21,355 bases of DNA from DATGKK01 sp035294725 (GTDB lineage Bacteria; Actinomycetota; Acidimicrobiia; Acidimicrobiales; Bog-793), in NCBI GenBank assembly GCA_035294725.1, contig DATGKK010000087.1, positions 1-21,355 on the forward strand, read 5' to 3'. This document shows positions 1 to 8,430 of this stretch, piece after piece. Position 1 is the stretch's first letter, and every line of letters begins with the position of its first letter. The notes beneath the pieces were generated by a model. That model ran no database searches, had not been told where the DNA came from, and saw only the letters and a program-made list of their open reading frames with translations. The translations under genes were made by a program, and so were the position numbers.

Positions 1-91
1 GGTCGGCGACCACACCGACGAACGAGCCAATGACGAGGCCGACCAGCGCGGCCGGCACTGCGATCACGGCGTGCAAGTTTGGTGCGGTCAT
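1..91 (-). CDS. pilD: Prepilin peptidase (A24 family), N-terminal fragment
   Basis: The leftward frame starting at ATG 91-89 gives 30 residues before the window edge, so the C-terminal bulk is missing. The fragment is MTAPNLHAV followed by a hydrophobic helix containing GLVIGSFVGVVAD. The (L/V)IGSF-x-x-VV motif in the first membrane helix is typical of type IV prepilin peptidases, which cleave the prepilin leader at the cytoplasmic face of the inner membrane and N-methylate the new end. A GAGG ribosome-binding site (complement of 99-102) lies 7 nt upstream of the ATG. It is divergent from pilB, which fits a pilus role. The aspartate active-site residues would lie outside the window, so identity rests on this motif and on context. 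Confidence 0.7.
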   Translation of the reverse strand, partial: MTAPNLHAVIAVPAALVGLVIGSFVGVVAD

Positions 92-330
92 CGGTTTGCC
101 TCGGCTGGACGTGAACGAGCGGCGGGAACGGGAGGAGCTCGTCCGGTGACCACGCGGGGTCGTCCGGCCGGGGCTCGAGACAGCCTTGGAACCGGCTTTC
201 CGGGCCCTTGTGAAGCAGCCGTTCCTCACGTAGCGTACAATTTGTCACGCGACGAACGCTCTGAGCGCGATACCGACCGCGGAATGTGGCAAACTGGACG
301 CGGAGCGTAAGGGGGAGGGAGAGAAGCCGG
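92..330. promoter_or_regulatory. Divergent intergenic region between pilD and the pil operon
   Basis: This non-coding stretch separates the leftward pilD fragment from the rightward pil operon and should hold both promoters. It contains the most AT-rich patch of the area, around 231-247. A TACAAT hexamer at 236-241 could be a rightward -10 box. It overlaps a small palindrome, ACAA-T-TTGT. I see no convincing -35 hexamer at standard spacing. Short reading frames across the region have no ribosome-binding site or recognisable protein character. Confidence 0.35.
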
Positions 331-405
331 ATGGGGACCTACGACGCAGTCACGCCGGAGCCGTGCCCGGCCGGCACGAACCCGATGGAGCCCTGCACGC
401 CATGA
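331..405 (+). other. Possible 24-codon leader reading frame overlapping the pilB start
   Basis: An ATG at 331 follows a purine-rich GGGGGAGGGAGAGAAG tract (311-326), the best ribosome-binding region upstream of pilB. It opens a 24-residue frame (MGTYDAVTPEPCPAGTNPMEPC...). Its TGA (403-405) overlaps the pilB ATG at 402 as ATGA, so translation of the leader could couple to pilB. No homologue is recognised. It may simply be chance, with the purine tract serving the GTG at 363 or another start. Confidence 0.3.
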
Positions 406-2783
406 CGAGCACCGAGGCACGGGGCAGGGTCGCCCCCTCCAAGGCAGAGATCGACGAGGCGCGCGCGCTCGCCCGCGAGGTCGGCCTCGAGTACGTCGAC
501 CTCGACCGCTACCCCCTCAACGCCGCGGCAGCCTCGCTGCTGCCCGAGCAGATGGCCCGCCGGCACCACGCCCTCGCAGTCGGGTGGAAGTACGGCACGC
601 CGGTCGTCGCCGTCGCGACCCCTGACAACGTGCTCGCGATGGACGACGTGAGGACCGTCATCGGCCGGGACATCCACGCCGTGGTCGCCTGCGCCTCCCA
701 GATCGACGCCTACATCGAGCGGATGTACTCGCACGGCGGAGCTCCCGTGAGCGCCCGTGCGGTAACCCCCTCTGCCCCGCCCGAGGCGGCTCCCCCCGCC
801 GCCCATCGCGCGAAGGGGCGCAAGGAGGAGGAGAAGGAGAAGGCGGCAGCACCACCACCACCACCGCCCGCTGCTCCGAAGGCGCCCCCCGCCCCGACGG
901 CGCCCGTCGTGACCGAAGAGTCGGTGGCTCCGGCCGAGCCGGAGCCGGTGCTCGAAGCCACGGCCGCCGAGGCCGCCGAGGCCACGGCGCTCACCGAGGA
1001 GCCGCCGGGGGAGGCTGACGTCGAGAAGGTCGACGACGTGGCGCTCGCGGCGGCCGCCGAGGCAGGCGACGAAGAGCTTGCCGGCCCCGAGCAGAAGGCG
1101 CCGGCGCTCGCCGACGTCCTCGTCGAGTCGGGCCAGGTCACTCCGGAGGAGATGGAGGCCGCTCTCCGGGAGCACGCCGCCACGGGACGGCCCCTCGGAG
1201 AGATCCTCGCCGAGCTCGGCCTCGTCAGTGACGAGGACCTCATCCGGGCGATGGCGGCCGAGGTCGGCCTCGAGTACGTCGACCTCAACGAATGGCCGCT
1301 CGATCCCTCGGCCGCCTCGCTGCTGCCCGAGGCCATGGCGAGGCGCCACCAGGCGCTCGCGATCGGATACCGCGACGGGGCCCCCGTCGTGGCCCTCGCG
1401 AACCCGTCCAACGTGTTCGCTCTCGACGACCTGCGCACTCTGCTCGGGCGGGAGTTCACGACCGTCGTCTCGAGCCCGCGCCAGGTGGCCGAGTACATCT
1501 CGCGGATGTACCGGCGGGACGAGGAGACCGAGGCCGCGGCCCGTTCGGCCGTCAGCCAGTCGGGGAGCGACCAGGTCCAGGTCGCCGAGCTCACCGACCT
1601 GCACGCGGTGGTCGAGGACGCCCCGATCGTCAAGTACGTCAACCTGATCCTGCGTCAGGCCCTCCAGGAGCGGGCGAGCGACGTCCACATCGAGCCCACC
1701 GCGGACGACCTCCGGATCCGGTTCCGCATCGACGGCGTCATGCACGACATCACCCGTTCGCCGAAGGCGATCCACGGCGGCGTCACCACCCGCCTCAAGG
1801 TGATGGCCGACCTCGACATCGCCGAGCACCGGATCCCTCAGGACGGCCGGATCTCGCTGTCCGCGGGCAAGCGCCAGGTCGACCTTCGTGTGGCGACCCT
1901 CCCGACCGTGCACGGCGAGAAGGTCGTGATGCGCGTCCTCGACAAGTCGAACGCGATGCTCGACCTCTCCGAGCTCGGCTTCCTGCCGGACGTCCAGAAG
2001 CGCTACGAGGCGGCCTTCCGCAAGCCGTACGGGACCATCCTCGTCACGGGCCCGACGGGGTCGGGCAAGTCCACGACGCTGTACGCGACCCTGAACGCCC
2101 TCAACTCGCCCGAACGGAACCTCATCACCGTCGAGGACCCGGTCGAGTACCAGCTCCCGGGCGTGAACCAGGTGCAGGTCAACCCCAAGGCCGGCCTCAC
2201 CTTCGCGAGCACCCTGCGGTCGATCCTCCGCTCCGACCCCGACATCATCCTTGTCGGCGAGGTTCGGGACCGGGAGACCGCGATCATCGCGATCGAGGCC
2301 GCTCTCACCGGCCACCTCGTGCTCTCGAGCCTCCACACCAATGACGCCGCCGGCACTCCGATGCGGCTCGTCGAGATGGGCGTCGAGCCCTTCCTCGTCG
2401 GATCGTCGCTCGACTGTGTCGTCGCCCAGCGCCTCGCGCGCCAGCTCTGCGAGAACTGCAACGAGGCCTACAACCCGACCACCGAGGAGCTGGCGGCGTT
2501 CGGCTGGACCGAGGAGGACGCCCCGGCCCAGGGTCAGGTCCGGTTCCGCAAGGCGGTGGGCTGCCAGGCGTGCAGCCGGACCGGCTACCGGGGCCGCATC
2601 GCCGTCCACGAGCTCCTCCTCATCACCGAGGAGGTCGAGCGTCTCATCATCGCAGGTGCCTCGGTGGACGAGCTCAACCGGCTCGGCCTCGAGCAAGGAA
2701 TGGTCTCCCTCCGCCGTGACGGACTCAGGAAGGCAGCGCTCGGTCTCACGAGCCTCGAGGAAGTGTTGAGGGTGGTCGCATGA
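402..2783 (+). CDS. pilB: Type IV pilus extension ATPase PilB with duplicated N-terminal domain
   Basis: Hexameric cytoplasmic ATPase that powers pilus assembly through PilC. With the ATG at 402 it has 793 residues, longer than the roughly 560 usual. Residues 25-109 are a lone GspE/MshEN-type globular domain. An Ala/Pro/Glu-rich linker follows, then a fuller MshEN-like domain (helical part from about 230, globular part 286-370). The catalytic core has Walker A GPTGSGKST at 550-558, DPDIILVGEVRD from D612 with catalytic E620, and a zinc tetracysteine (C683, C686, C721, C724) typical of PilB rather than PilT. It is the first gene of the pil operon, and its TGA overlaps the next ATG (ATGA at 2780-2783). 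A GTG at 363 is an in-frame alternative start adding 13 residues. I prefer 402 because a GGAG lies 11 nt upstream and the extra residues look unconserved. Confidence 0.93.
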   Translation: MTSTEARGRVAPSKAEIDEARALAREVGLEYVDLDRYPLNAAAASLLPEQMARRHHALAVGWKYGTPVVAVATPDNVLAMDDVRTVIGRDIHAVVACASQIDAYIERMYSHGGAPVSARAVTPSAPPEAAPPAAHRAKGRKEEEKEKAAAPPPPPPAAPKAPPAPTAPVVTEESVAPAEPEPVLEATAAEAAEATALTEEPPGEADVEKVDDVALAAAAEAGDEELAGPEQKAPALADVLVESGQVTPEEMEAALREHAATGRPLGEILAELGLVSDEDLIRAMAAEVGLEYVDLNEWPLDPSAASLLPEAMARRHQALAIGYRDGAPVVALANPSNVFALDDLRTLLGREFTTVVSSPRQVAEYISRMYRRDEETEAAARSAVSQSGSDQVQVAELTDLHAVVEDAPIVKYVNLILRQALQERASDVHIEPTADDLRIRFRIDGVMHDITRSPKAIHGGVTTRLKVMADLDIAEHRIPQDGRISLSAGKRQVDLRVATLPTVHGEKVVMRVLDKSNAMLDLSELGFLPDVQKRYEAAFRKPYGTILVTGPTGSGKSTTLYATLNALNSPERNLITVEDPVEYQLPGVNQVQVNPKAGLTFASTLRSILRSDPDIILVGEVRDRETAIIAIEAALTGHLVLSSLHTNDAAGTPMRLVEMGVEPFLVGSSLDCVVAQRLARQLCENCNEAYNPTTEELAAFGWTEEDAPAQGQVRFRKAVGCQACSRTGYRGRIAVHELLLITEEVERLIIAGASVDELNRLGLEQGMVSLRRDGLRKAALGLTSLEEVLRVVA

Positions 2784-4720
2784 GCATCAACGGATCCCGC
2801 CCGGCGTCGGAGTGGTCACGCCGGCTCGTCAGCTCGCTCAGCGAGCAGGGCACGCTCTCGAGCGAGGCCGGTGCGGCCGCCCTCGCCGAGGCAACGAGGA
2901 GCGGGCGCGCGGTGGCCGCCGTGCTCGTGCAGCGCCGCGTCATCGACGGATCGGTCGCGCTCGACCAGATGGCCAAGCTGTCGGGTCTCCCGACGGTTGA
3001 CATCTTCGAGGAGCGTCCCATGGGGGAGGCCTTCAAGCTCGTGCCGGAGCTGCTGGCCCGCCAGTTCGGCGCCATCGGCTACCGGCTCGACGGCGACCGT
3101 CTCACGCTCGCGAGCTGCGAGCCCCTGTCGACCGAGGACCTCCGGCAGCTCTCCAACTTCCTCGAGCGCGAGGTGACCGGCTGCGTGCTCGCCGATCCGA
3201 GCGGCATCGAGCGGATCATGGAGGCCGTCTACCCGCGTCTCGTGTCGAGCGACAACCCCGCCACGGAGCCGGTTCCGGCCCCGGTCGGGGTCAGCGCCTC
3301 AGGGGCGCCCGTCGCTCCGGCCCCCGCCTCGGCCGCCTTCGCAGGGACCAGCGCGAACGGTGACGCGAGCTCAGTCGAGGCGCGCCCGACCTCCCTCGAC
3401 ACCACCATCGGCGCCCTCGCGTCGGCTGCGCCGCCTCCTCCGCCCCCTCCGCCCCCTCCACCTCCGGTCACGACGGCGCCTCCGAGCGCGCCGCCGGCCC
3501 CGGCACCCTCCGAGGCACCCCTCGGCGGCGGGTCAGGGGGGGGCGAGATCGGCGACGGCGGGAGCGGCTGGGGCGGCGGGAGCGGTTGGGGCGGCGACGG
3601 CGGTGACGGCGACGGCACGGCCGACGTCTCCCGGTTCCAGCCCACCGGAAGCTCGGGCACTCCCGACCTCGACGAGCTGCTCACCTACGCCGTCGAGAAC
3701 GGGGCCTCGGACCTCCATCTCACGAACCAGCTCCAGCCGACGATCCGGATCGACGGCTCGCTCCGGCCGATCGAGGGGCTCCCCCGGCTCGACAACGAGC
3801 AGATCCGCGAGATGGTCTACCGGGTCCTCACCCAGAGCCTGCGAGAGAGGTTCGAGGCCGACAAGGAGCTCGACACCTCCCACATGATCGTCGGCGTCGG
3901 GCGGTTCCGCGTGAACGTCTTCCAGCAGCGCGGCTCGGTCGGCGCGGTGCTGCGGGCCATCCCGCACGAGATCCCGGCCTTCGAGTCGCTCGGCCTGCCT
4001 GACGTCGTGGCGAGCTTTGCAGAGCTGCGCCGGGGTCTTGTGCTCGTGACCGGCCCGACCGGCTCGGGCAAGTCGACGACCCTCGCGTCCCTGATCAGCA
4101 TCATCAACCGCACCAAGCCACTCCACATCATGACGATCGAGGACCCGATCGAGTTCCTCCACAGCCACCAGAGGGCGATCGTCAACCAGCGGGAGGTGGG
4201 TGCGGACACGAGCTCGTTCGCCGAGGCCCTCCGCCACGTGCTGCGCCAGGACCCCGACGTCATCCTCGTCGGCGAGATGCGCGACACCGAGACGATCGCC
4301 ACGGCGCTGACCGCGGCGGAGACGGGCCACCTCGTCTTCGCGACCCTGCACACCCAGGACGCGCCGCAGACGGTCGACCGCATCATCGACGTGTTCCCGA
4401 CCGCGCAGCAGGACCAGGTCCGCATCCAGCTCGCCGGCTCGCTCGAGGCCGTCGTGACCCAGCAGCTCATCATCAGCGCGACCGGTCTCGGGCGCGTCCC
4501 CGTGGCCGAGGTCATGGTCTGCACGCCGGCGATCCGGAACCTGATCCGCTCGGCAAAGACGCACCAGATCTACTCGCTCATGCAGACCGGAGGGGCGGCC
4601 GGCATGCAGACGATGGACCAGGGTCTCGCCCGTGCCGTGAAGGGCGGCCGGATCACCGAGGCCGTCGCCTTCGACCGGTGCCACGACCCGGCCGAGCTCC
4701 GTGACCACCTGAAAGGCTGA
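2780..4720 (+). CDS. pilT: PilT-type retraction ATPase with N-terminal MshEN-like extension
   Basis: Predicted pilus retraction ATPase, 646 residues against about 350 for ordinary PilT. The C-terminal half from about residue 294 is a standard PilT core: ASDLHL near the start, Walker A GPTGSGKST at 425-433, DPDVILVGEMRD, HTQDAPQTVDRIIDVFP, and the PilT signature AIRNLIRSAKTHQIYSLMQTG-like segment. It lacks the PilB zinc tetracysteine. Residues about 13-150 resemble the GspE/MshEN N-terminal domain found in PilB-type ATPases. They are followed by an Ala/Pro-rich linker with twelve consecutive prolines (218-229) and a Gly/Trp/Asp-rich stretch (about 249-280). It overlaps pilB by 4 nt. The PilT assignment is firm. 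The role of the extension, perhaps nucleotide second-messenger binding, is inference. Confidence 0.92.
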   Translation: MSINGSRPASEWSRRLVSSLSEQGTLSSEAGAAALAEATRSGRAVAAVLVQRRVIDGSVALDQMAKLSGLPTVDIFEERPMGEAFKLVPELLARQFGAIGYRLDGDRLTLASCEPLSTEDLRQLSNFLEREVTGCVLADPSGIERIMEAVYPRLVSSDNPATEPVPAPVGVSASGAPVAPAPASAAFAGTSANGDASSVEARPTSLDTTIGALASAAPPPPPPPPPPPPVTTAPPSAPPAPAPSEAPLGGGSGGGEIGDGGSGWGGGSGWGGDGGDGDGTADVSRFQPTGSSGTPDLDELLTYAVENGASDLHLTNQLQPTIRIDGSLRPIEGLPRLDNEQIREMVYRVLTQSLRERFEADKELDTSHMIVGVGRFRVNVFQQRGSVGAVLRAIPHEIPAFESLGLPDVVASFAELRRGLVLVTGPTGSGKSTTLASLISIINRTKPLHIMTIEDPIEFLHSHQRAIVNQREVGADTSSFAEALRHVLRQDPDVILVGEMRDTETIATALTAAETGHLVFATLHTQDAPQTVDRIIDVFPTAQQDQVRIQLAGSLEAVVTQQLIISATGLGRVPVAEVMVCTPAIRNLIRSAKTHQIYSLMQTGGAAGMQTMDQGLARAVKGGRITEAVAFDRCHDPAELRDHLKG

Positions 4721-4728
4721 GCGAACCC

Positions 4729-5973
4729 ATGCCGACCACGACCTTCGACTACAAGGTCCGCGACCGGGACGGCCGGCTCATCTCCGGCTCGCTCGAGGGC
4801 GACTCGCTCGCCCTTGTCTCGTCGAAGCTGCGGGAGATGGGCTTCGCCCCCATCGAGATCAAGCCCGTCAGCAAGGTGAACCTGAAGGCGGAGATCCGGA
4901 TCCCGGGACTCTCGGACCGGGTGAAACTGAAGGAGATCGCTCTCATGAGCCGCCAGCTCGCGACGATGGTCGCGGCCGGCCTCACGCTCGTTCGAGCACT
5001 CGGAGTGCTCGCCGACCAGATCGAGTCGCGGCCGCTTCGCGAAGCGCTCATCGCGATCCGCCAGGACGTGGAGCAGGGCTCGTCGCTCTCGGCGGCGATC
5101 GAGAAGATGCCGAAGATCTTCCCGCCGCTCTACGTCGCCATGGTGCGAGCCGGGGAGGTCGGCGGCCAGCTCGACACCGTGCTGCTCAAGCTCTCGACCA
5201 CGCTCGAGAAGCAAGTCGAGCTCCGCTCGAAGGTCCGCTCCGCGATGGCCTACCCCTCGATCGTCGTGTGCCTCGTGATCGTGATCGTCACGGCGCTCAT
5301 GATCTTCGTCGTCCCGATCTTCCGAAAGCTCTTCCAGTCCCTCCACGCACCGCTGCCGCTCCCGACCCAGGTCGTGATCGACATCTCGAAGGTGCTGGCC
5401 AGCGTCTGGCTCCTCGTCGTGATCGGCGTCGTCGTCACCGCTGTCGTGCTCTTCCGGCGCTGGATCGCGACGCCGAAGGGCCGGCACAAGTGGGACGCCT
5501 TCAAGCTGCGGCCCCCCGTCTTTGGGCCGCTGACCCACAAGGTCGCTCTCGCCCGGTTCACTGCGACGCTGTCGTCGCTGCTCTCTGCGGGCGTGCCGAT
5601 CATCGAGGCGCTCGACATCGTCGCCGAGAACAGCGGCAACCAGATCGTCGCCGAGGCGATACGGGCCGCCCAGAACGGGGTGCGCGAGGGCCAGTCGCTG
5701 TCGAGCTCGCTCGGCGCTCACGAGGTCATGCCGGTCATGGTGACCCAGATGATCGAGACGGGCGAGGAGTCCGGCGCCCTCGACGCCATGCTCGACAAGG
5801 TCGCCACCTTCTACGACAACGAGGTCAACTCGACCGTCGAGAGCCTCACCTCCATCCTCGAACCGCTCCTCATCGTGACCATGGGTGCGGCCATCGGCGC
5901 CATCGTCGTGTCGATGTACCTCCCGATGTTCAACATCTACTCGATCATCCAAAAGAACGGAGCGAACGGGTGA
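4729..5973 (+). CDS. pilC: Type IV pilus inner-membrane platform protein PilC
   Basis: Polytopic inner-membrane protein of the GspF/PilC family that couples the PilB and PilT motors to pilin insertion. At 414 residues it has the usual family length. It begins FDYKVRDRDGRLISGSLEG, the small N-terminal domain. Two T2SSF repeats follow. The first contains RQLATMVAAGLTLVRAL and MVRAGEVGGQLD, the second contains FTATLSSLLSAGVPIIEAL and MIETGEESGALD. Hydrophobic segments lie near residues 178-200, 224-243 and 380-400. The ATG lies 8 nt after the pilT stop, with GAAAGG upstream inside the end of pilT. Nothing looks broken. Confidence 0.95.
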   Translation: MPTTTFDYKVRDRDGRLISGSLEGDSLALVSSKLREMGFAPIEIKPVSKVNLKAEIRIPGLSDRVKLKEIALMSRQLATMVAAGLTLVRALGVLADQIESRPLREALIAIRQDVEQGSSLSAAIEKMPKIFPPLYVAMVRAGEVGGQLDTVLLKLSTTLEKQVELRSKVRSAMAYPSIVVCLVIVIVTALMIFVVPIFRKLFQSLHAPLPLPTQVVIDISKVLASVWLLVVIGVVVTAVVLFRRWIATPKGRHKWDAFKLRPPVFGPLTHKVALARFTATLSSLLSAGVPIIEALDIVAENSGNQIVAEAIRAAQNGVREGQSLSSSLGAHEVMPVMVTQMIETGEESGALDAMLDKVATFYDNEVNSTVESLTSILEPLLIVTMGAAIGAIVVSMYLPMFNIYSIIQKNGANG

Positions 5974-6022
5974 GGCCGACGGAGATCCCGTCGCTCACCG
6001 CAGTTCGAGACAGGAGAGCCTG

Positions 6023-7753
6023 ATGGCGGCGAAGTCCTCGAGGCGCATCGGCCTCGAAGTCAGCAACAGCGCGGTGCGCATCGCGGAGGTGAGCGTCGCC
6101 GGAGGGCGGTCGAAGCTGCTCAACCTCGGGCAGGTGCGGCTGCCGGCGAGATCGGTGGTCGACGGCGCCGTCGTGGACGTCGCCGCCGTGGCGAGCGCGA
6201 TCGAGCGGTGCGTGAAGGAGGGTGGCTTCACGATCAAGGAGGTCCACCTCGGGGTCTCCGGCCTCCGGGCGATCACCCGTGAGCTCGACATGCCACAGGT
6301 GCCCGACAGCGAGCTCGACTCGGCGGTCCGGCTGCAGGCGCTCGACGTCATCCCCTTCCCGGCCGACAAGACGCTCATGTCGGCGCGCCCGCTCGAGGAC
6401 GTCACCTCGGCGGAGGGCACCCCGATGCGGCGCGTCCTCCTCGCCGCGGCCCACCGCGACCTCGTCGAGCCCCTCCTCGAGGCGGTCAACCAGGCGGGGC
6501 TCACCCCGGTCTCGGTCGATCTCGGCTCGTCCGCGCTCGTGAGAGCCCTGTACGACCCGTCAGTGCCGTCGAGCGGCCCTGAGGCCATCGTCTCCATCGG
6601 CAGCGGTCTCACGACGATCGTCGTGCACGAGGACGGCGTCCCCCACTTCGTGCGCACGATCGCCGAAGGCGGCGACACCATCACCGCGGCGATCGCAGGG
6701 GCGCTCGACCTTCCGATCGACGACGCGGAGAGCACGAAGCGGAACCTCGACCAGACCGGCCCCCACATCAGGGCGGCTGCAGCGGCTGCGGCGGAGGCGG
6801 CCGCGTCCCTCGTGGCAGAGATCCGGAGCTCGGTCGAGTACTACTCGACCCTGCCCGGCCGCCGCGACGTCCGGCGGGTGACGTTGACCGGCGGCGGCTC
6901 CCGCCTCGCAGGGTTCGCGGAGCGGCTCCAGCAGCAGAGCCGGGCCGAGGTCGTGATCGGAAGCGCCCTCGCACGGCTCGACACGGGAGCGTTGAACCTC
7001 GGGCCTGACGACATCATGCGGCGGGACGCGCTCGTCGCCACGGTGATCGGACTCGCCCTGCCCGACCCGCCCGGGGTGAAGTCCCTCGACCTCCTCCCGC
7101 CTGAGATCCTCGTGGCGCGGCGCGAGCGGCGCATCGAGCGGGGCGTGCTCGCCGTGGCGGCGGTCGTCATCGTCGCACTCGTGGGCCTTGGCGTCGTTCG
7201 CTTCCTCGAGGTGCACAACGCCGAGAACGGAGAGGCCGCCAACAAGGCGCAGATCGCGTCCCTGCAGGGGCGCATCACGCAGAAGAACCGGGCAGCGAGG
7301 GAGTACACGGCCATCAAGGCCGACTCCTCCGCCGTCGTCCCGATCCTGTCGACCGAGGTCTACTGGCCCGCCGTCGTCGCCGACCTCGGCAAGACGATGC
7401 CGGCCGGGGGCGTCGTCACCGCCTTCTCCGGCAGCTACCAGGCACCGGCCCCGGTCACCTCGACGGTGTCGCCGGGCGCCGTCACCACGACGACGGTCCC
7501 GATCGCGGAGCAGACGCCGGCGGAGCGGGAGAACGTCGTCATCGCGACCATCAACGTCTCGATCGCGACGACGGCGGGACCGAACTACGTCCAGAGCTGG
7601 TTCCAGACCTTCCTCACCTCGCCGGAGTTCCGGATCGTGAGCACGTCGCCGCTGCAGCACACCAACAAGGTGACGACCTGGACCGCCACTTTGGACGTGC
7701 TCGGCACGATCGAGTCCAACCGGATCGGGAAGTTCGAGGTGAAGGCCCAATGA
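6023..7753 (+). CDS. pilM: Fused PilM-PilN pilus alignment protein
   Basis: A 576-residue single polypeptide. Residues 1 to about 350 are an actin-like PilM domain: IGLEVSNSAVRIAEV near the N terminus, EVHLGVSGLRAITRELDMP, LQALDVIPFP, SIGSGLTTIVV and LTGGGSRLAGF. From residue 354 SLDLLPPEI begins a PilN-like part, with one membrane helix at about 374-394 and a periplasmic domain carrying a Thr-rich linker (VTTTTVP). The cytoplasmic part should bind the motor side and the periplasmic part should pair with PilO. The ATG at 6023 has AGGAGA at 6012-6017, and upstream in-frame codons overlap pilC. The usual phosphate-loop Asp residues appear as Glu in the first motif and Ser in the second, so nucleotide binding may be altered. 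It overlaps pilO by 4 nt. Confidence 0.88.
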   Translation: MAAKSSRRIGLEVSNSAVRIAEVSVAGGRSKLLNLGQVRLPARSVVDGAVVDVAAVASAIERCVKEGGFTIKEVHLGVSGLRAITRELDMPQVPDSELDSAVRLQALDVIPFPADKTLMSARPLEDVTSAEGTPMRRVLLAAAHRDLVEPLLEAVNQAGLTPVSVDLGSSALVRALYDPSVPSSGPEAIVSIGSGLTTIVVHEDGVPHFVRTIAEGGDTITAAIAGALDLPIDDAESTKRNLDQTGPHIRAAAAAAAEAAASLVAEIRSSVEYYSTLPGRRDVRRVTLTGGGSRLAGFAERLQQQSRAEVVIGSALARLDTGALNLGPDDIMRRDALVATVIGLALPDPPGVKSLDLLPPEILVARRERRIERGVLAVAAVVIVALVGLGVVRFLEVHNAENGEAANKAQIASLQGRITQKNRAAREYTAIKADSSAVVPILSTEVYWPAVVADLGKTMPAGGVVTAFSGSYQAPAPVTSTVSPGAVTTTTVPIAEQTPAERENVVIATINVSIATTAGPNYVQSWFQTFLTSPEFRIVSTSPLQHTNKVTTWTATLDVLGTIESNRIGKFEVKAQ

Positions 7754-8352
7754 GCAGGCTCAACAACGCGAACCTCGACGTCGTGAAGCGCCCGAAGGTG
7801 TTCGGCGCCGTCATCGTCGTCATCGTGCTGGCCGCCGTCTTCTACTTCGCCTGGTGGAGCCCGGAGGGCAACAAGCTCACCTCGATCAACCAGACCAAGC
7901 AGCAGGAGGCCCAGCAGATCTCCTCATTGCAGGCGCAGCTGGCGACGATCCAGCGCGAGGTGAACTTCGTCACGAAGTACCAGAGCTTCCTCACGTTCTT
8001 CGGGTCGGAGCTGCCCTCCTCACCCGAGCAGGGGCCGCTCTACACGATGCTGGCGAAGCTCGCCAACTCCGACAAGGTGAGCTGGTCGCTCATCAGCGCG
8101 ACGACCCCGCAGCCACCCGTGGCGCCGTCGACGCTCGGCACCATCCCGCTCACGATGCAGGTCCAGGGCAACCACGCCAACGTGCTCAAGTTCCTCTCGG
8201 ACCTCTATACGCTGCCTCGGCTCGTGACGATCCAGTCGGTGAGCCCCTCGCCGAACCCGGCGCCAGGCCCGCTCTACAACGTGCTGAACCTGCACGACCA
8301 GGTGCCCTTCAGCCTGTCCATTACTGGCACCGCCTACTTCACGACCGGCTGA
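7750..8352 (+). CDS. pilO: Type IV pilus PilO-like protein
   Basis: A 200-residue membrane-anchored protein: a short cytoplasmic N terminus, one membrane helix at about 17-37 (VFGAVIVVIVLAAVFYFAWW), a coiled-coil-like segment rich in Gln at about 47-72, then a periplasmic alpha/beta domain ending with SLSITGTAYFTTG. This layout and its position directly after the PilN part match PilO, which dimerises with PilN to form the alignment ring. The ATG overlaps the pilMN stop as ATGA. Sequence conservation in PilO is weak, so the call depends largely on topology and gene order. It is the last visible gene of the pil operon. Confidence 0.82.
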   Translation: MSRLNNANLDVVKRPKVFGAVIVVIVLAAVFYFAWWSPEGNKLTSINQTKQQEAQQISSLQAQLATIQREVNFVTKYQSFLTFFGSELPSSPEQGPLYTMLAKLANSDKVSWSLISATTPQPPVAPSTLGTIPLTMQVQGNHANVLKFLSDLYTLPRLVTIQSVSPSPNPAPGPLYNVLNLHDQVPFSLSITGTAYFTTG

Positions 8353-8412
8353 CCACGGGGGCGAGCCCGCCGCTCATCCGGGCCGTCATCTCGAGCTCCG
8401 AGGGCGCACCGG

Positions 8413-8418
8413 TATACT
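8413..8418 (+). promoter_or_regulatory. Candidate -10 box for the mft operon
   Basis: TATACT matches the sigma-A -10 consensus at five of six positions and is conspicuous in very GC-rich DNA. It sits 53 nt before the mftA ATG, in the only sizeable gap (118 nt) between the pil and mft genes. No good -35 hexamer is visible at 16-18 nt spacing. Confidence 0.5.
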
Positions 8419-8430
8419 CCGGCCATCGAG

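Noticed and set aside
71..310. 79-codon plus-strand frame in the pilD-pilB spacer
   Set aside because: Low-complexity Arg/Gly-rich product and no ribosome-binding site. It overlaps the start of the well-supported pilD fragment.
339..2696. Long open frame of 785 codons on the minus strand opposite pilB
   Set aside because: It mirrors the pilB coding frame in GC-rich DNA, its protein is Arg/Asp/Leu-rich without domains, and pilB is unmistakable.
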